A DNA stretch of 64,000 bases from the NCBI RefSeq assembly GCF_018278905.1, contig NZ_CP046600.1:3596001-3660000 (forward strand), read 5' to 3'. Within the stretch, counting starts at the first letter, position 1, and each line of letters begins with the position of its first letter. Shown one piece after another: positions 17,708 to 26,657 of the stretch. The translations under genes and the position numbers were made by a program. The notes below the pieces were generated by a model, which saw only the letters and a list, made by a program, of their open reading frames with translations, was not told the DNA's origin and did not search any database. This stretch comes from Mycobacterium spongiae (lineage in GTDB: Bacteria; Actinomycetota; Actinomycetes; Mycobacteriales; Mycobacteriaceae).

Positions 17708-18521
17708 CCGAACCCCCTCAACGGCGGCGATCTATTCCGGGTTGGCGCTCGGCGCGCTGATCACGTTGCTTCCCTTCGCGCTTGGCTTGCTGACGTCACT
17801 GACATCCGCGCATCAGTTCGCAACGAGCGCGCCGCTGCAGTTGCCGCGCCCACCCACGTTGGCCAACTATGCTGACCTCTCCGGTGCTGGATTTCCCCGT
17901 GCGGCGGCAGTGACCGCGTTGATGACGGCGGTAATCGTGCTGGGCCAGTTGACCTTTTCGGTGCTGGCCGCGTACGCGTTCGCGAGACTGCGCTTTCCGG
18001 GACGCGACGGATTGTTCTGGATCTACATCGCCACGTTAATGGTGCCAGCCACCGTCACTGTGGTGCCGCTGTATCTCATGATGGCCCAGCTGGGTCTGCG
18101 CAACACCTTTTGGGCGCTGGTCTTACCCTTCATGTTCGGCTCGCCATACGCGATTTTCCTGCTCCGTGAGCACTTTCGCAGCATTCCCGACGATCTGATC
18201 AACGCGGCGTACCTTGACGGCGCCAATACCGCCGACGTGATCGTGCATGTGGTGCTTCCGTCCAGCCGGCCGGTGCTGGCGGCCTTGGCGATGATCACCG
18301 TCGTCTCGCAGTGGAACAACTTCATGTGGCCGCTGGTGATTACCAGTGGCCGCACGTGGCGCGTGCTGACGGTGGCCACCGCCGAGTTGCAATCCCGATT
18401 CAATGCCCAGTGGACACTGGTGATGGCGGCGACCACGGTCGCGATCGTGCCGCTGATCGTGCTCTTCGTGGCCTTCCAACGACACCTTGCGGCATCGATT
18501 GTCGTCTCGGGGCTCAAATGA
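17694..18521 (+). CDS. uspB: sugar ABC transporter permease UspB
   Basis: This second permease of the importer, 275 residues, has the MalG/UgpE-type EAA loop (NAAYLDGANTADVIVHVVLP) and six membrane segments. It overlaps uspA upstream and ends 13 bases before uspC, indicating one operon. UspA and UspB should form the membrane heterodimer that takes substrate from the UspC lipoprotein. Confidence 0.92.
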   Translation: MTSPSRTPSTAAIYSGLALGALITLLPFALGLLTSLTSAHQFATSAPLQLPRPPTLANYADLSGAGFPRAAAVTALMTAVIVLGQLTFSVLAAYAFARLRFPGRDGLFWIYIATLMVPATVTVVPLYLMMAQLGLRNTFWALVLPFMFGSPYAIFLLREHFRSIPDDLINAAYLDGANTADVIVHVVLPSSRPVLAALAMITVVSQWNNFMWPLVITSGRTWRVLTVATAELQSRFNAQWTLVMAATTVAIVPLIVLFVAFQRHLAASIVVSGLK

Positions 18522-18534
18522 GCAGCGCACGCAC

Positions 18535-19857
18535 ATGAACCGTCCGCGCTACTCCACCCTGGTCGCCGGGGCCCTTGCGCTAGTAGCGGTCCTGCTAGCC
18601 GCCACGGCGGTGGTGTTGGGGCGCTCGGACGAACCCCACGGCGACAAGATTGTCGTGACGGTCCGGCTCTGGTCGGAACCGATAGCCGCAGCGTATCGGC
18701 GATCGTTCGAGGCTTTCAGCCGCGCGCATCCCACCATTGAGGTGCGCACCGAATTGGTGTCCTATTCGACGTACTTCACCACGTTGCGCACCGACGTCGC
18801 CGGCGGTAGCGGCGCCGACATCTTCTGGCTATCCAGCGCGTACCTGGCCGCCTACGCCGACAGCGGGCGGCTGATGAAGATCCATGCCGCGGCCGCGGAC
18901 TGGGAGCCATCGGTGGTCGACCAGTTCACCCGGTCCGGCGCGCTGTGGGGCGTGCCGCAGCTTACTGATGCCGGGATTGCCCTGTACTACAACGCGGACC
19001 TGCTGGCCGCCGCGGGCGTCGACCCCGCCGAGTTGGACGGCTTGCGGTGGAGCCCGGGCGGCGGCGATACGTTGCGTCCCATGCTCGCGCGGCTCACCGT
19101 CGACGCCGACGGGCACCACGCGGACTCGCCTGGTTTCGATGGCGGCCGGGTTCGCCAATGGGGTTACAACGCAGCCAACGATCCGCAGGCCATCTACCTC
19201 AACTACATCGGATCGGCGGGCGGTGTGTTCCAACGCGGCGACGAGTTCGCATTCGACAATCCGCCGGCTATCGCGGCCTTCCGCTATCTCGTTGGGCTGA
19301 TCAACACCGACCAGGTCGCGCCGCCGGCCGCCGACACCAACGGCAACGGCGATTTCTCCCGCAACCAGTTTCTGGCCGGCAGGATGGCGCTATTCCAGTC
19401 CGGCACCTACAACCTGGCACCGGTGGCGCGCGATGCGTCCTTTCCCTGGGGGGTCGCGATGATGCCTGCCGGGCCCGAAGGTCGAGTCAGCGTCACCAAC
19501 GGTATTGTCGCGGCCGGGAATTCAGCGTCGGCGCACCCGGATGCGGTGCGCCAGGTGCTGGACTGGATGGGCAGCAGCGAGGGCAACGCATATCTGGGCC
19601 GCGACGGTGCGGCGATCCCGGCGGTGCTGTCAGCTCAGCAGGCCTACTTCAACTATTGGAACGCCAACGGGGTTGACGTCGCACCGTTCTTCTCGGTGCT
19701 GAACGGCTCGGGCATCCCGGCTCCGGCCGGAGCTGGCTTCGCTGCTGGAAACGAAGCTCTGCGACCGTATTTCGATGCGATGTTCCTGGGACGGGGCGAC
19801 GTCGCAACGATCCTGGGGCAAGCCCAGACAGCGGCCAACGCCGCCGCCCGACGATAG
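18535..19857 (+). CDS. uspC: sugar-binding protein UspC
   Basis: The 440-residue extracytoplasmic solute-binding protein (family 1) has an N-terminal hydrophobic anchor (LVAGALALVAVLLAATAVVL) without an obvious lipobox Cys. ATG at 18535 gives the Rv2318 length I recall. Segments such as YYNADLLAAAGVDP and FLAGRMALFQSGTYNL are typical of maltose/glycerol-3-phosphate binding proteins. Published work on the M. tuberculosis protein points to amino-sugar binding. It delivers substrate to UspA/UspB. Confidence 0.92.
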   Translation: MNRPRYSTLVAGALALVAVLLAATAVVLGRSDEPHGDKIVVTVRLWSEPIAAAYRRSFEAFSRAHPTIEVRTELVSYSTYFTTLRTDVAGGSGADIFWLSSAYLAAYADSGRLMKIHAAAADWEPSVVDQFTRSGALWGVPQLTDAGIALYYNADLLAAAGVDPAELDGLRWSPGGGDTLRPMLARLTVDADGHHADSPGFDGGRVRQWGYNAANDPQAIYLNYIGSAGGVFQRGDEFAFDNPPAIAAFRYLVGLINTDQVAPPAADTNGNGDFSRNQFLAGRMALFQSGTYNLAPVARDASFPWGVAMMPAGPEGRVSVTNGIVAAGNSASAHPDAVRQVLDWMGSSEGNAYLGRDGAAIPAVLSAQQAYFNYWNANGVDVAPFFSVLNGSGIPAPAGAGFAAGNEALRPYFDAMFLGRGDVATILGQAQTAANAAARR

Positions 19858-19874
19858 TGGGGGCTCGTCGGGGC

Positions 19875-20774
19875 CTAGCCGGGTAGCACCAATACGGGTA
19901 CCGGGCTGTGCCGCACGATCTTGCCGCTGTGGGAACCGAGAAAAACTCGGGCGATCTTGCCACGCGGCGAGGTTCCCAGCGCCAGGATCTCACCGTCGGT
20001 CCAGTTCGCCGAAGCAAGCGCCTGCTTCCAACCGTTCCCGGTGACGACGTCCAGCGCAACGTCGGCGTCGACGACGTCCTCGGTTCGCAGCTTTTCCAAC
20101 ATTTCTCGCGCCTGCGCCGCCCACACTTCCAGGACCGTGGTTTCCGAGTGCAGTCCGACCTCCGAGGGATACATCGTCCGGCCGCGCACCGCGAATGTGA
20201 CCACCCGCACCGGCACCGCATACTCCCGGGCAAACTTAACGCAGCGCCGCACCACATCGGCGCCCTCCGCGGTGGCCGAGTAGCCGCAGGTGATGCGGGA
20301 CATCGCGCCGGTACGGGATCGGTACCCGTGGGGGCTGATCGCAAGCGGCATCGGCGCCGAATGCAACAGCCGGTCAGCGGTCGAACCGATCAACACTCCC
20401 CCGCACGTGGTAGGTCCCCCGAACACGCCAAGATGGGGTACGGATCCGAGCACCAGCACCTGAGCTTCCAGTTCGGTTGCCAGCTCGATCAATCCGGCCG
20501 ACACCGATCGATGGGCGCGCTTCTGATAGGTCACGTCGATCCCGTCAGCCAATCCATCGAGGCGACCCCGAGCCTCTGCCGCCGAATCCGCGGCGAGTTG
20601 ATCCGCCCATTGCTCGTATTCCGCGTCGATCCGAGCGAGCGACGGCGTCGGCCATGGCTGCGGAACGATGGTCACCACCGTGAGCGACGTGTGCAGCGTT
20701 CGAGCGAGGTCGATGCCCAGGTGCAACCCCGACAGGCCCACCTCGCCGGTGCGGTACCCGACGACGACGCTCAC
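19875..20774 (-). CDS. tandem universal stress protein
   Basis: Two USP domains occupy residues about 1-145 and 155-299. The ATP-binding loop G-x2-G-x9-G-S is visible in the second (GTSPRGKIARVFLGSHSGKI) and in weaker form in the first (GSVPHLGVFGG...GSTADRLL). It matches Rv2319c in place. Its start overlaps the rocE stop by four bases, so it is the last gene of the arginine operon. It may sense ATP or redox state for that pathway, which is inference. Confidence 0.9.
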   Translation of the reverse strand: MSVVVGYRTGEVGLSGLHLGIDLARTLHTSLTVVTIVPQPWPTPSLARIDAEYEQWADQLAADSAAEARGRLDGLADGIDVTYQKRAHRSVSAGLIELATELEAQVLVLGSVPHLGVFGGPTTCGGVLIGSTADRLLHSAPMPLAISPHGYRSRTGAMSRITCGYSATAEGADVVRRCVKFAREYAVPVRVVTFAVRGRTMYPSEVGLHSETTVLEVWAAQAREMLEKLRTEDVVDADVALDVVTGNGWKQALASANWTDGEILALGTSPRGKIARVFLGSHSGKIVRHSPVPVLVLPG

Positions 20775-22213
20775 GGCGCTTCCTCGTTCAACGCGCTATG
20801 CCGACGACCCCAGAGCAGGTAGAAGATCAATGCCGCCGCAATCCATCCGCTGAAGGCGAGCCAGGTGTACCAGGGCAGGCTGATCAGGATGTACCCGCAC
20901 GCCAGGACTGACAACACCGGCGTGACGGGGTAACCCGGCACTTTGAACGCGCGGGGCAGGTCGGGTTCGCGCACCCGCAAAATGATCACTCCGATCGACA
21001 CGACAATGAACGCGGTGAGGGTGCCGATGGACACCATGTCCGCCAGGCTCTCGAGCGGAATGAAGGCGGCCAGGAGTCCTGCGGAGATCGCGACGATCAC
21101 CGTGTTGTTCACCGGGGTCATCGTGCGCGGATTCACGGTGGCGAACCGCGCCGGCAGCAACCCGTCGCGGCCCATCGCGAACAAGATGCGGGTCTGGCCG
21201 TACATGGTGACCAGCGTGACGGTGAAGATCGAGATCACCGCGCCCGATGCCAGAATTGTGCTGGCCAACTCGGCGTGGGTGACGTTGTCGAGGATGACGG
21301 CCAGACCGGCCTCTTCCTGCCCCGCAAAATCCTGCCACGGCTGGGTGCCTAAGGCCGCCAGTGCGACGAACACATAGAAACCGGTGACGATCACCAGCGC
21401 GGCGATCAGCGCTCGCGGCATGCTCTTCTGCGGGTTCGTTACCTCGTCGCCCGCGGTCGCCACCGAGTCGAGACCGATGAAGGAGAAGAAGATGGTTCCG
21501 GCCGCCGCGCCGATCCCGGCGACCCCGAACGGGGCAAAGCCTCTCAGATGGTCGGCGTTGTAGGCGCTGAAGGCGACGATCACGAACATGGCCAGGACGC
21601 CGAGCTTGAGCAGCACCATGATCGCGTTGACCGTCGCCGACTCGCTGGTGCCGCGAATGAGCAACATCGCGCATAGTCCGATCAGCACGATGGCGGGCAG
21701 ATTCACATAACTTGGTCCCATGCCTGGATAGGAGTCCCACGGCGATTCCGACAACGCATGCGGAATCTCGAACCCGAACAGATTGGACAGCAGCTTGTTG
21801 GCATATCCGCTCCACCCGACGGCGACTGCCGCGGTGGCCACTCCGTACTCCAGCAGCAGGCAGGCCGCCACACCCATCGCGACGCCCTCGCCCAACGTGG
21901 TGTACGCGTACGAGTAGGACGACCCGGACACCGGCACGGCAGAGGCGAGTTCCGCATAGCAGATTGCCGCCAGCCCGGCTGCGACGCCGGCGATCAGGAA
22001 CGAGATGATCACGCTGGGACCGGCTTCCGGCACCGCCTGCGACAGGACGAAGAAGATACCGGTGCCAATCGTCGAGCCGACCCCCAACATGGTGAGCTGG
22101 AACGTGCCGATGCTCCGCTTGAGGTTTCCGGCTGTCCCCTGTGCGACCGGAGCGCCGCTCACCGGGCGGCGCCGCAACATTTGGTCGGCAAGACTCGTCG
22201 AAGCAGTTGGCAA
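20771..22213 (-). CDS. rocE: cationic amino acid permease RocE
   Basis: The 480-residue APC-superfamily transporter has about 12 to 14 hydrophobic helices. TM1 carries GVGSTIGTGIFFVLSQA, the substrate-backbone-binding glycine motif of the CAT group, and ELASAVPVSGSSYSYAY follows. It corresponds to Rv2320c, annotated as an arginine/ornithine permease. It starts 29 bases after rocD and overlaps the stress-protein gene. The operon position supports arginine or ornithine uptake. Confidence 0.9.
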   Translation of the reverse strand: MPTASTSLADQMLRRRPVSGAPVAQGTAGNLKRSIGTFQLTMLGVGSTIGTGIFFVLSQAVPEAGPSVIISFLIAGVAAGLAAICYAELASAVPVSGSSYSYAYTTLGEGVAMGVAACLLLEYGVATAAVAVGWSGYANKLLSNLFGFEIPHALSESPWDSYPGMGPSYVNLPAIVLIGLCAMLLIRGTSESATVNAIMVLLKLGVLAMFVIVAFSAYNADHLRGFAPFGVAGIGAAAGTIFFSFIGLDSVATAGDEVTNPQKSMPRALIAALVIVTGFYVFVALAALGTQPWQDFAGQEEAGLAVILDNVTHAELASTILASGAVISIFTVTLVTMYGQTRILFAMGRDGLLPARFATVNPRTMTPVNNTVIVAISAGLLAAFIPLESLADMVSIGTLTAFIVVSIGVIILRVREPDLPRAFKVPGYPVTPVLSVLACGYILISLPWYTWLAFSGWIAAALIFYLLWGRRHSALNEEAP

Positions 22214-22242
22214 GTGCGCCTCCTATCGCGGGACCAGGCTGA

Positions 22243-23493
22243 TTATGAGCCTGCGTCCCGCAAAACGAAAGCAAACTGCCGAACCGCCCAGTCGATCTCC
22301 TCGGCAGTGACCACCAACGGCGGCGCGAACCGCAGCGTCGAGCCGTGTGTGTCTTTCACCAGTACCCCACGATCCGCTAGGCGCCGGCTCATCTCTTTGC
22401 CGGTCCCCAGTGTGGGTTCGATGTCGACGCCGGCCCATAACCCGAGCCCGCGCACCGCGCGCACACCGCTGCCAATCAGTTCCGCCAGGCGGTGATGTAG
22501 GTGGGCACCCAATTCGGCTGAGCAAGATTGGAATTCCCCTCGCGCCACCATAGAAACGACGGTGGTGCCGATCGCCGCGGCCAACGGGTTTCCACCGAAC
22601 GTCGACCCGTGCTCGCCGGGGTGGAGCACGCCCAGGATCTCGCGGTTCGCGACGACCGCGGACAACGGTACGACACCCCCACCGAGAGCCTTCCCGAGCA
22701 GGTAGATGTCCGGCACGACGCCCCAATGGTCACAGGCGAACGTGTGACCCGTGCGCGCGAGACCCGACTGGATCTCGTCGGCGATCAGCAATACGTTGTG
22801 CTCCGAACACAGGGCGCGCACGGCCGGCAGGTAGTCGTCGGGCGGGACGATGATTCCCGCCTCGCCCTGGATCGGCTCGAGCAGCACGGCGACGGTGTTG
22901 TCGTCGATCGCCTGTGCCACCGCGGCGGGATTTCCGAACGGTACCGAGCGGAACCCCGGTGTGAACGGCCCGAAGCCATCGCGTGCAGCGGGATCCGACG
23001 AGAAGCCAACTATGCTGATGGTGCGGCCATGAAAGTTGTTGTCCGCCACAATGATATTGGCCTGGCCGGCGGGAACGCCCTTGACGTCGACGCCCCATTT
23101 CCGAGCAACTTTGAGACCACTTTCCACCGCTTCAGCGCCCGAGTTCATGGGCAACACAAGGTCTTTCCCGCACAACTGCGCGAGCGCGGCGCAGAACGGC
23201 CCGAGTCGGTCGCAATGGAATGCGCGACTGACCAGCGTGACCGCATCGAGCTGGGCATGGGCCGTCGCAGTGATCTCGGGGTGTCGATGGCCGAAGTTGA
23301 CCGCCGAGTAAGCGGCCAGGCAATCCAGGTAGCGTCGACCCTCGATGTCGGTGATCCAGGCGCCCTCGGCGCTGGCCGCGACCACGGGCAGCGGCGAATA
23401 ATTATGCGCTACATGTCTTCCGGCAGCCGCGACGGCCGCCTCGGTTCCATCGAGGGCGCCGGCATCGAGAGCGGGCCCGCCAAGAATCGTCAT
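22243..23493 (-). CDS. rocD: ornithine aminotransferase (intact)
   Basis: This 416-residue class-III aminotransferase transfers the delta-amino group of ornithine to 2-oxoglutarate. The PLP lysine lies in LLGKALGGGVVPLSA, the ring-stacking Asp in LLIADEIQSGLART, and the family segment EPIQGEAGIIVPPDDY precedes it. ATG at 23493 overlaps the ddaH stop as ATGA; an upstream GTG is less likely. In M. tuberculosis this gene is split into rocD1 (Rv2322c) and rocD2 (Rv2321c). Here the frame is continuous and all key residues are present, so the enzyme should be functional. Confidence 0.93.
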   Translation of the reverse strand: MTILGGPALDAGALDGTEAAVAAAGRHVAHNYSPLPVVAASAEGAWITDIEGRRYLDCLAAYSAVNFGHRHPEITATAHAQLDAVTLVSRAFHCDRLGPFCAALAQLCGKDLVLPMNSGAEAVESGLKVARKWGVDVKGVPAGQANIIVADNNFHGRTISIVGFSSDPAARDGFGPFTPGFRSVPFGNPAAVAQAIDDNTVAVLLEPIQGEAGIIVPPDDYLPAVRALCSEHNVLLIADEIQSGLARTGHTFACDHWGVVPDIYLLGKALGGGVVPLSAVVANREILGVLHPGEHGSTFGGNPLAAAIGTTVVSMVARGEFQSCSAELGAHLHHRLAELIGSGVRAVRGLGLWAGVDIEPTLGTGKEMSRRLADRGVLVKDTHGSTLRFAPPLVVTAEEIDWAVRQFAFVLRDAGS

Positions 23494-24368
23494 CGGTGTA
23501 CCTCCAGCGTGCAACACTTGACGGAGCCGCCGCCCTTGAGCAGTTCGGACAGATCGACGCCGATCGGCTCGAAACCCGCCTGCCGCAGTTGTGCGGCGAA
23601 CGCCGTTGCTGCGGATGGAAGTACAACGTGTCGGCCATCGGAGACGACGTTCAGCCCGAAAACGTACGCATCGGCGCTGCTGACAATGATGGCGTCGGGA
23701 AACAGCATGCGCAGCTGCGCTTGCGCCGCCGTACTGAACGCCGGTGGATAGAACGCGATCGTGTGATCGTCGAGCACAGCCAGCGCAGTGTCGAGGTGAT
23801 AGAACCGGGGATCCACGAGCTCGAGGGAGATCACCGGCAGCCCTAGCGCCGCGCTGATTTCGGCGTGTGCGCGCCGATCAGTGCGGAAACCATAGCCGGC
23901 CAAGACTGTTTCGCCGGCCATCAGCAGGTCGCCCTGCCCCTCGTTGATATGTCTCGTAAAGATCGGCCGGTACCCGAGAGACGACATCCACGCGGCATAG
24001 GCCTTCGACTCGCCGGCGCGCTCAGCGAACCGGAATCTCGCGACAACCGCGACGTCACCGGCGATGAAACCGCCGTTGGCCGCGTAGACCATGTCCGGTA
24101 ATCCGGGCACGGGTTCGATGAGATCCACGCTGTGGCCCAGCCGACGATAGGTCTGGTACAGCCGCTCCCACTGTGCTTGCGCGAGGTACCCGTCGACCGG
24201 TGCGCTGACATCCATCCACGGGTTGATCGCGTACTCGACCGCGAAGAAGGCCGGCGAGGTCATACCGTACCGCCGCGCGCGGGGCGTACGGGTGGGCCGG
24301 CTGGCCTCGGCGCCCACCGCCGAGGGGGCCGACCCCGGACCCGCTGTGGCGAGATGGTAATCCGTCAT
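23490..24368 (-). CDS. ddaH: DDAH/arginine-dihydrolase-type hydrolase
   Basis: The 292-residue guanidino-modifying enzyme has the catalytic His in RFYHLDTALAVLDD and the nucleophilic Cys in GGGSVKCCTLEV at the C-terminus, with NGGFIAGD and EGQGDLLMAGETVLAGYGFR as binding loops. It corresponds to Rv2323c, annotated as dimethylargininase. Enzymes of this subgroup also include citrulline- and arginine-hydrolysing types that yield ornithine, which would suit the following rocD better than citrulline would. ATG at 24368 is preferred; the longer frame runs into the divergent promoter region. Confidence 0.85.
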   Translation of the reverse strand: MTDYHLATAGPGSAPSAVGAEASRPTRTPRARRYGMTSPAFFAVEYAINPWMDVSAPVDGYLAQAQWERLYQTYRRLGHSVDLIEPVPGLPDMVYAANGGFIAGDVAVVARFRFAERAGESKAYAAWMSSLGYRPIFTRHINEGQGDLLMAGETVLAGYGFRTDRRAHAEISAALGLPVISLELVDPRFYHLDTALAVLDDHTIAFYPPAFSTAAQAQLRMLFPDAIIVSSADAYVFGLNVVSDGRHVVLPSAATAFAAQLRQAGFEPIGVDLSELLKGGGSVKCCTLEVHR

Positions 24369-24495
24369 AAACCAACGATATTTGCCACTCTCTACACAAT
24401 CAAACAACGAACGTTGCGCGTCTACCGGCATTATCTTGCGCTAAGTTGTCATATACAGCGATTTATTGCACGACATACGCGGGTTGGAGGGATGG
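24369..24495. promoter_or_regulatory. divergent control region of the arginine operon
   Basis: The 127 bases between ddaH and the AsnC-type regulator are AT-rich for this genome. They contain an inverted repeat CAACG-AA-CGTTG at 24405-24416 and AT tracts of the kind Lrp/AsnC proteins bend. A -10-like TATACA precedes the regulator gene. The exact promoters cannot be fixed by eye. Confidence 0.45.
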
Positions 24496-24942
24496 ATGGA
24501 CCGCCTGGACGAGACAGACGAGCGCATCCTGGGCGAGCTGGCCGAGCATGCGCGAGCCACCTTCGCCGAGATCGGCCAGCGGGTCAGCTTGTCCGCGCCG
24601 GCGGTAAAACGCCGCGTCGACCGGATGCTCGACAGCGGCGTTATCAGGGGCTTTACCACGGTGGTTGATCGCAACGCGCTGGGCTGGAATACCGAGGCCT
24701 ACGTGCAGATTTTCTGCCAGGGCAGGATCGCCCCTGATCAGCTGCGAGACGCCTGGGCCGACATCCCGGAAGTGGTCAGCGCGGCGACGGTGACCGGCAC
24801 GTCCGATGCGATCCTGCATGTGCTGGCCCGCGACATGCGCCACCTCGAAGCGGCGCTCGAGCGCATCCGATCCAGTGCCGAAGTCGAACGCAGCGAAAGC
24901 GTGGTGGTGTTGTCCAACCTCATCGATCGCGCCCGGCCGTAG
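24496..24942 (+). CDS. AsnC/Lrp-family regulator
   Basis: The 148-residue protein has an N-terminal HTH (LDETDERILGELAEHARATF, then VSLSAPAVKRRVDRML) and a C-terminal RAM effector domain. ATG at 24496 has GGAGGG upstream and matches the Rv2324 length. The gene is divergent from the arginine operon, so it probably regulates ddaH-rocD-rocE in response to an amino acid such as arginine or ornithine. Confidence 0.92.
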   Translation: MDRLDETDERILGELAEHARATFAEIGQRVSLSAPAVKRRVDRMLDSGVIRGFTTVVDRNALGWNTEAYVQIFCQGRIAPDQLRDAWADIPEVVSAATVTGTSDAILHVLARDMRHLEAALERIRSSAEVERSESVVVLSNLIDRARP

Positions 24943-24956
24943 CTGCTTGCTCAGCT

Positions 24957-25613
24957 TCAGCGACGCACTCCGTTGAGCATCCACAACCCAGCGTCGAGGA
25001 AAAGCCGCTCCGCATCCATCATCTGGACCAGCTCCTGAACTTGCGGGGGAAGGGCGCCCTGCTCGACCGGCAGCGGGTGGGTCATCTGCGAGACGCCCAG
25101 CAGCAGGCTCAACAGCGAAGTCACCACTCCGATCGCTTGCTCGGGAGTCAACTCGAACAGCGTCGCCACATGCTCACCGACTCGGAATGCGAGGTCGCGG
25201 GCGGCCATTTTCAGGTCGATCAGCCGCTGCAGCGAGATGTTCTGCTCGATGACGCTGCCGGCGCGTGCGGCGAGCTGCAGGTAGAGCGGTGCGTCGGTCG
25301 CGGTCCGGAAGAAAGCTGCAAGGAAAGGCTCGGCCCCGGTTCCCGCTGGAGTCGCGTCGATGACGGCATCGACCCAGAGCTGAATCTCTTCGACATACAG
25401 CGCAAGGAGCACCTCTTCACGCGTCTCGAAATAGAGGTAGAGCGTGCCGCGGGCGATTCCGACCGCCTTGGCAAGCGTGCCCATCGAGAAGCTTTCGAAA
25501 CCGACGTCGGCGAGGTGCTGTCTGGCCGCGGTCACAATGGCCTGGCGGCGCCGCGCCTTCTGGTCGTCGGATCGCGCCCGCTGAAAGTCCGTGATTTTCG
25601 TCGCCTGTGCCAC
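24957..25613 (-). CDS. TetR-family repressor
   Basis: The N-terminal HTH (RRQAIVTAARQHLADVGFES, FSMGTLAKAVGIARGTLYLY) is typical TetR; residues 75-218 form the ligand-binding helical domain. It is divergent from an SDR oxidoreductase, with two palindromic sites between them that overlap a promoter. It should repress both its own gene and the SDR. The inducer is unknown. Confidence 0.92.
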   Translation of the reverse strand: MAQATKITDFQRARSDDQKARRRQAIVTAARQHLADVGFESFSMGTLAKAVGIARGTLYLYFETREEVLLALYVEEIQLWVDAVIDATPAGTGAEPFLAAFFRTATDAPLYLQLAARAGSVIEQNISLQRLIDLKMAARDLAFRVGEHVATLFELTPEQAIGVVTSLLSLLLGVSQMTHPLPVEQGALPPQVQELVQMMDAERLFLDAGLWMLNGVRR

Positions 25614-25630
25614 CTACCAGTTCCCGCCTC

Positions 25631-25676
25631 TTGACAGCTGACATCCTGTCATTAAATTATATATGACAGCCTGTCA
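25631..25676. promoter_or_regulatory. tandem TetR operator TGACA-N3-TGTCA and promoter
   Basis: Two copies of TGACA-N3-TGTCA lie at 25639-25651 and 25664-25676, with centres 25 bases apart, plus a half site at 25632. TTGACA at 25631-25636 and a TAAATT/TTATAT stretch between the palindromes form a promoter toward the SDR gene. Binding of the repressor would cover the -10 region. Confidence 0.75.
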
Positions 25677-25709
25677 GGTATAGGATGGCAGTCGACCAGG
25701 GAGATCGCA

Positions 25710-26657
25710 ATGAAGAACACCGCGCGTGTCACCGACGCCTCCGGATCCATGTGGACCGCTGCCGATGTGCCCGACCAGTCCGGCAAGGTCGCCGTCATCA
25801 CGGGCGCCAACACCGGCATCGGCTATGAGGCCGCGGCCGTTCTCGCCGACAAGGGCGCACACGTCGTACTGGCCGTGCGCAACCTCGACAAGGGCAGGCA
25901 AGCGACCGATCGCATCAAGGCCGCTCATCCTGATGCGGCCGTCACCCTGCAACAACTCGACCTCACCTCACTGGTGAACATCCATGCAGCCGCCGAGGAG
26001 TTGCGGGCCAACCATCCGCGCATCGATCTACTGATCAACAACGCGGGTGTGATGTGGACCCCCAAGGACACCACCAAAGACCGCTTCGAATTGCAGTTCG
26101 GGACCAATCACCTTGGCCATTTTGCGCTCACTGGCCAGCTCCTGAAAAACATGCTGCCCGTTGCGGGGTCGCGGGTGGTAACGATCAGCAGCTTGGGCCA
26201 TCGGATTCGCGCTCAGATCCACTTCGACGACCTAAACCTGGAGCGCGACTACAACCGGGTGGTCGCCTACGGACAGTCCAAACTGGCCAACCTGCTGTTC
26301 ACCTACGAGCTGGCGCGACGGCTGACGGCCACCAACGCACCGACGATCGCGGTGGCGGCCCACCCCGGCGCCTCCAACACCGAGCTCACTCGCAACATCC
26401 CGGGGATTTTCAGGCCGCCTTTCGAATTGGTGTCGGGACTGTTAGCGCAGAGCGCTGCCATGGGTGCTTTGCCGACGTTGCGCGCGGCGACCGATCCCGG
26501 CGTAGGCAACGGCCAGTACTACGGCCCAGGCGGGCTTGGTGAGATGCGCGGCCACCCGAAACTCGTTGGCTCCAGCCCACAATCGCGCGATGCGGACATC
26601 CAGCGACGGCTCTGGGCTGTCTCCGAAGAGCTGACTGGCGTCACCTACCCGGTGTAG
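25710..26657 (+). CDS. short-chain dehydrogenase/reductase
   Basis: The 315-residue SDR shows the cofactor motif TGANTGIGYEAA near residue 31, NNAGV near 110, and the catalytic Ser (TISSLGHR) and Y-x3-K (YGQSKLAN). It resembles retinol dehydrogenase/WW-oxidoreductase-type SDRs that use NADP(H) with lipophilic alcohols or ketones. It is under control of the divergent TetR gene. The substrate cannot be told. Confidence 0.92.
   Translation: MKNTARVTDASGSMWTAADVPDQSGKVAVITGANTGIGYEAAAVLADKGAHVVLAVRNLDKGRQATDRIKAAHPDAAVTLQQLDLTSLVNIHAAAEELRANHPRIDLLINNAGVMWTPKDTTKDRFELQFGTNHLGHFALTGQLLKNMLPVAGSRVVTISSLGHRIRAQIHFDDLNLERDYNRVVAYGQSKLANLLFTYELARRLTATNAPTIAVAAHPGASNTELTRNIPGIFRPPFELVSGLLAQSAAMGALPTLRAATDPGVGNGQYYGPGGLGEMRGHPKLVGSSPQSRDADIQRRLWAVSEELTGVTYPV

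Noticed and set aside
20796-22274. 492-codon minus-strand ORF over rocE
   Set aside because: Arg/Gly-rich frame shadow of the well-supported permease gene.
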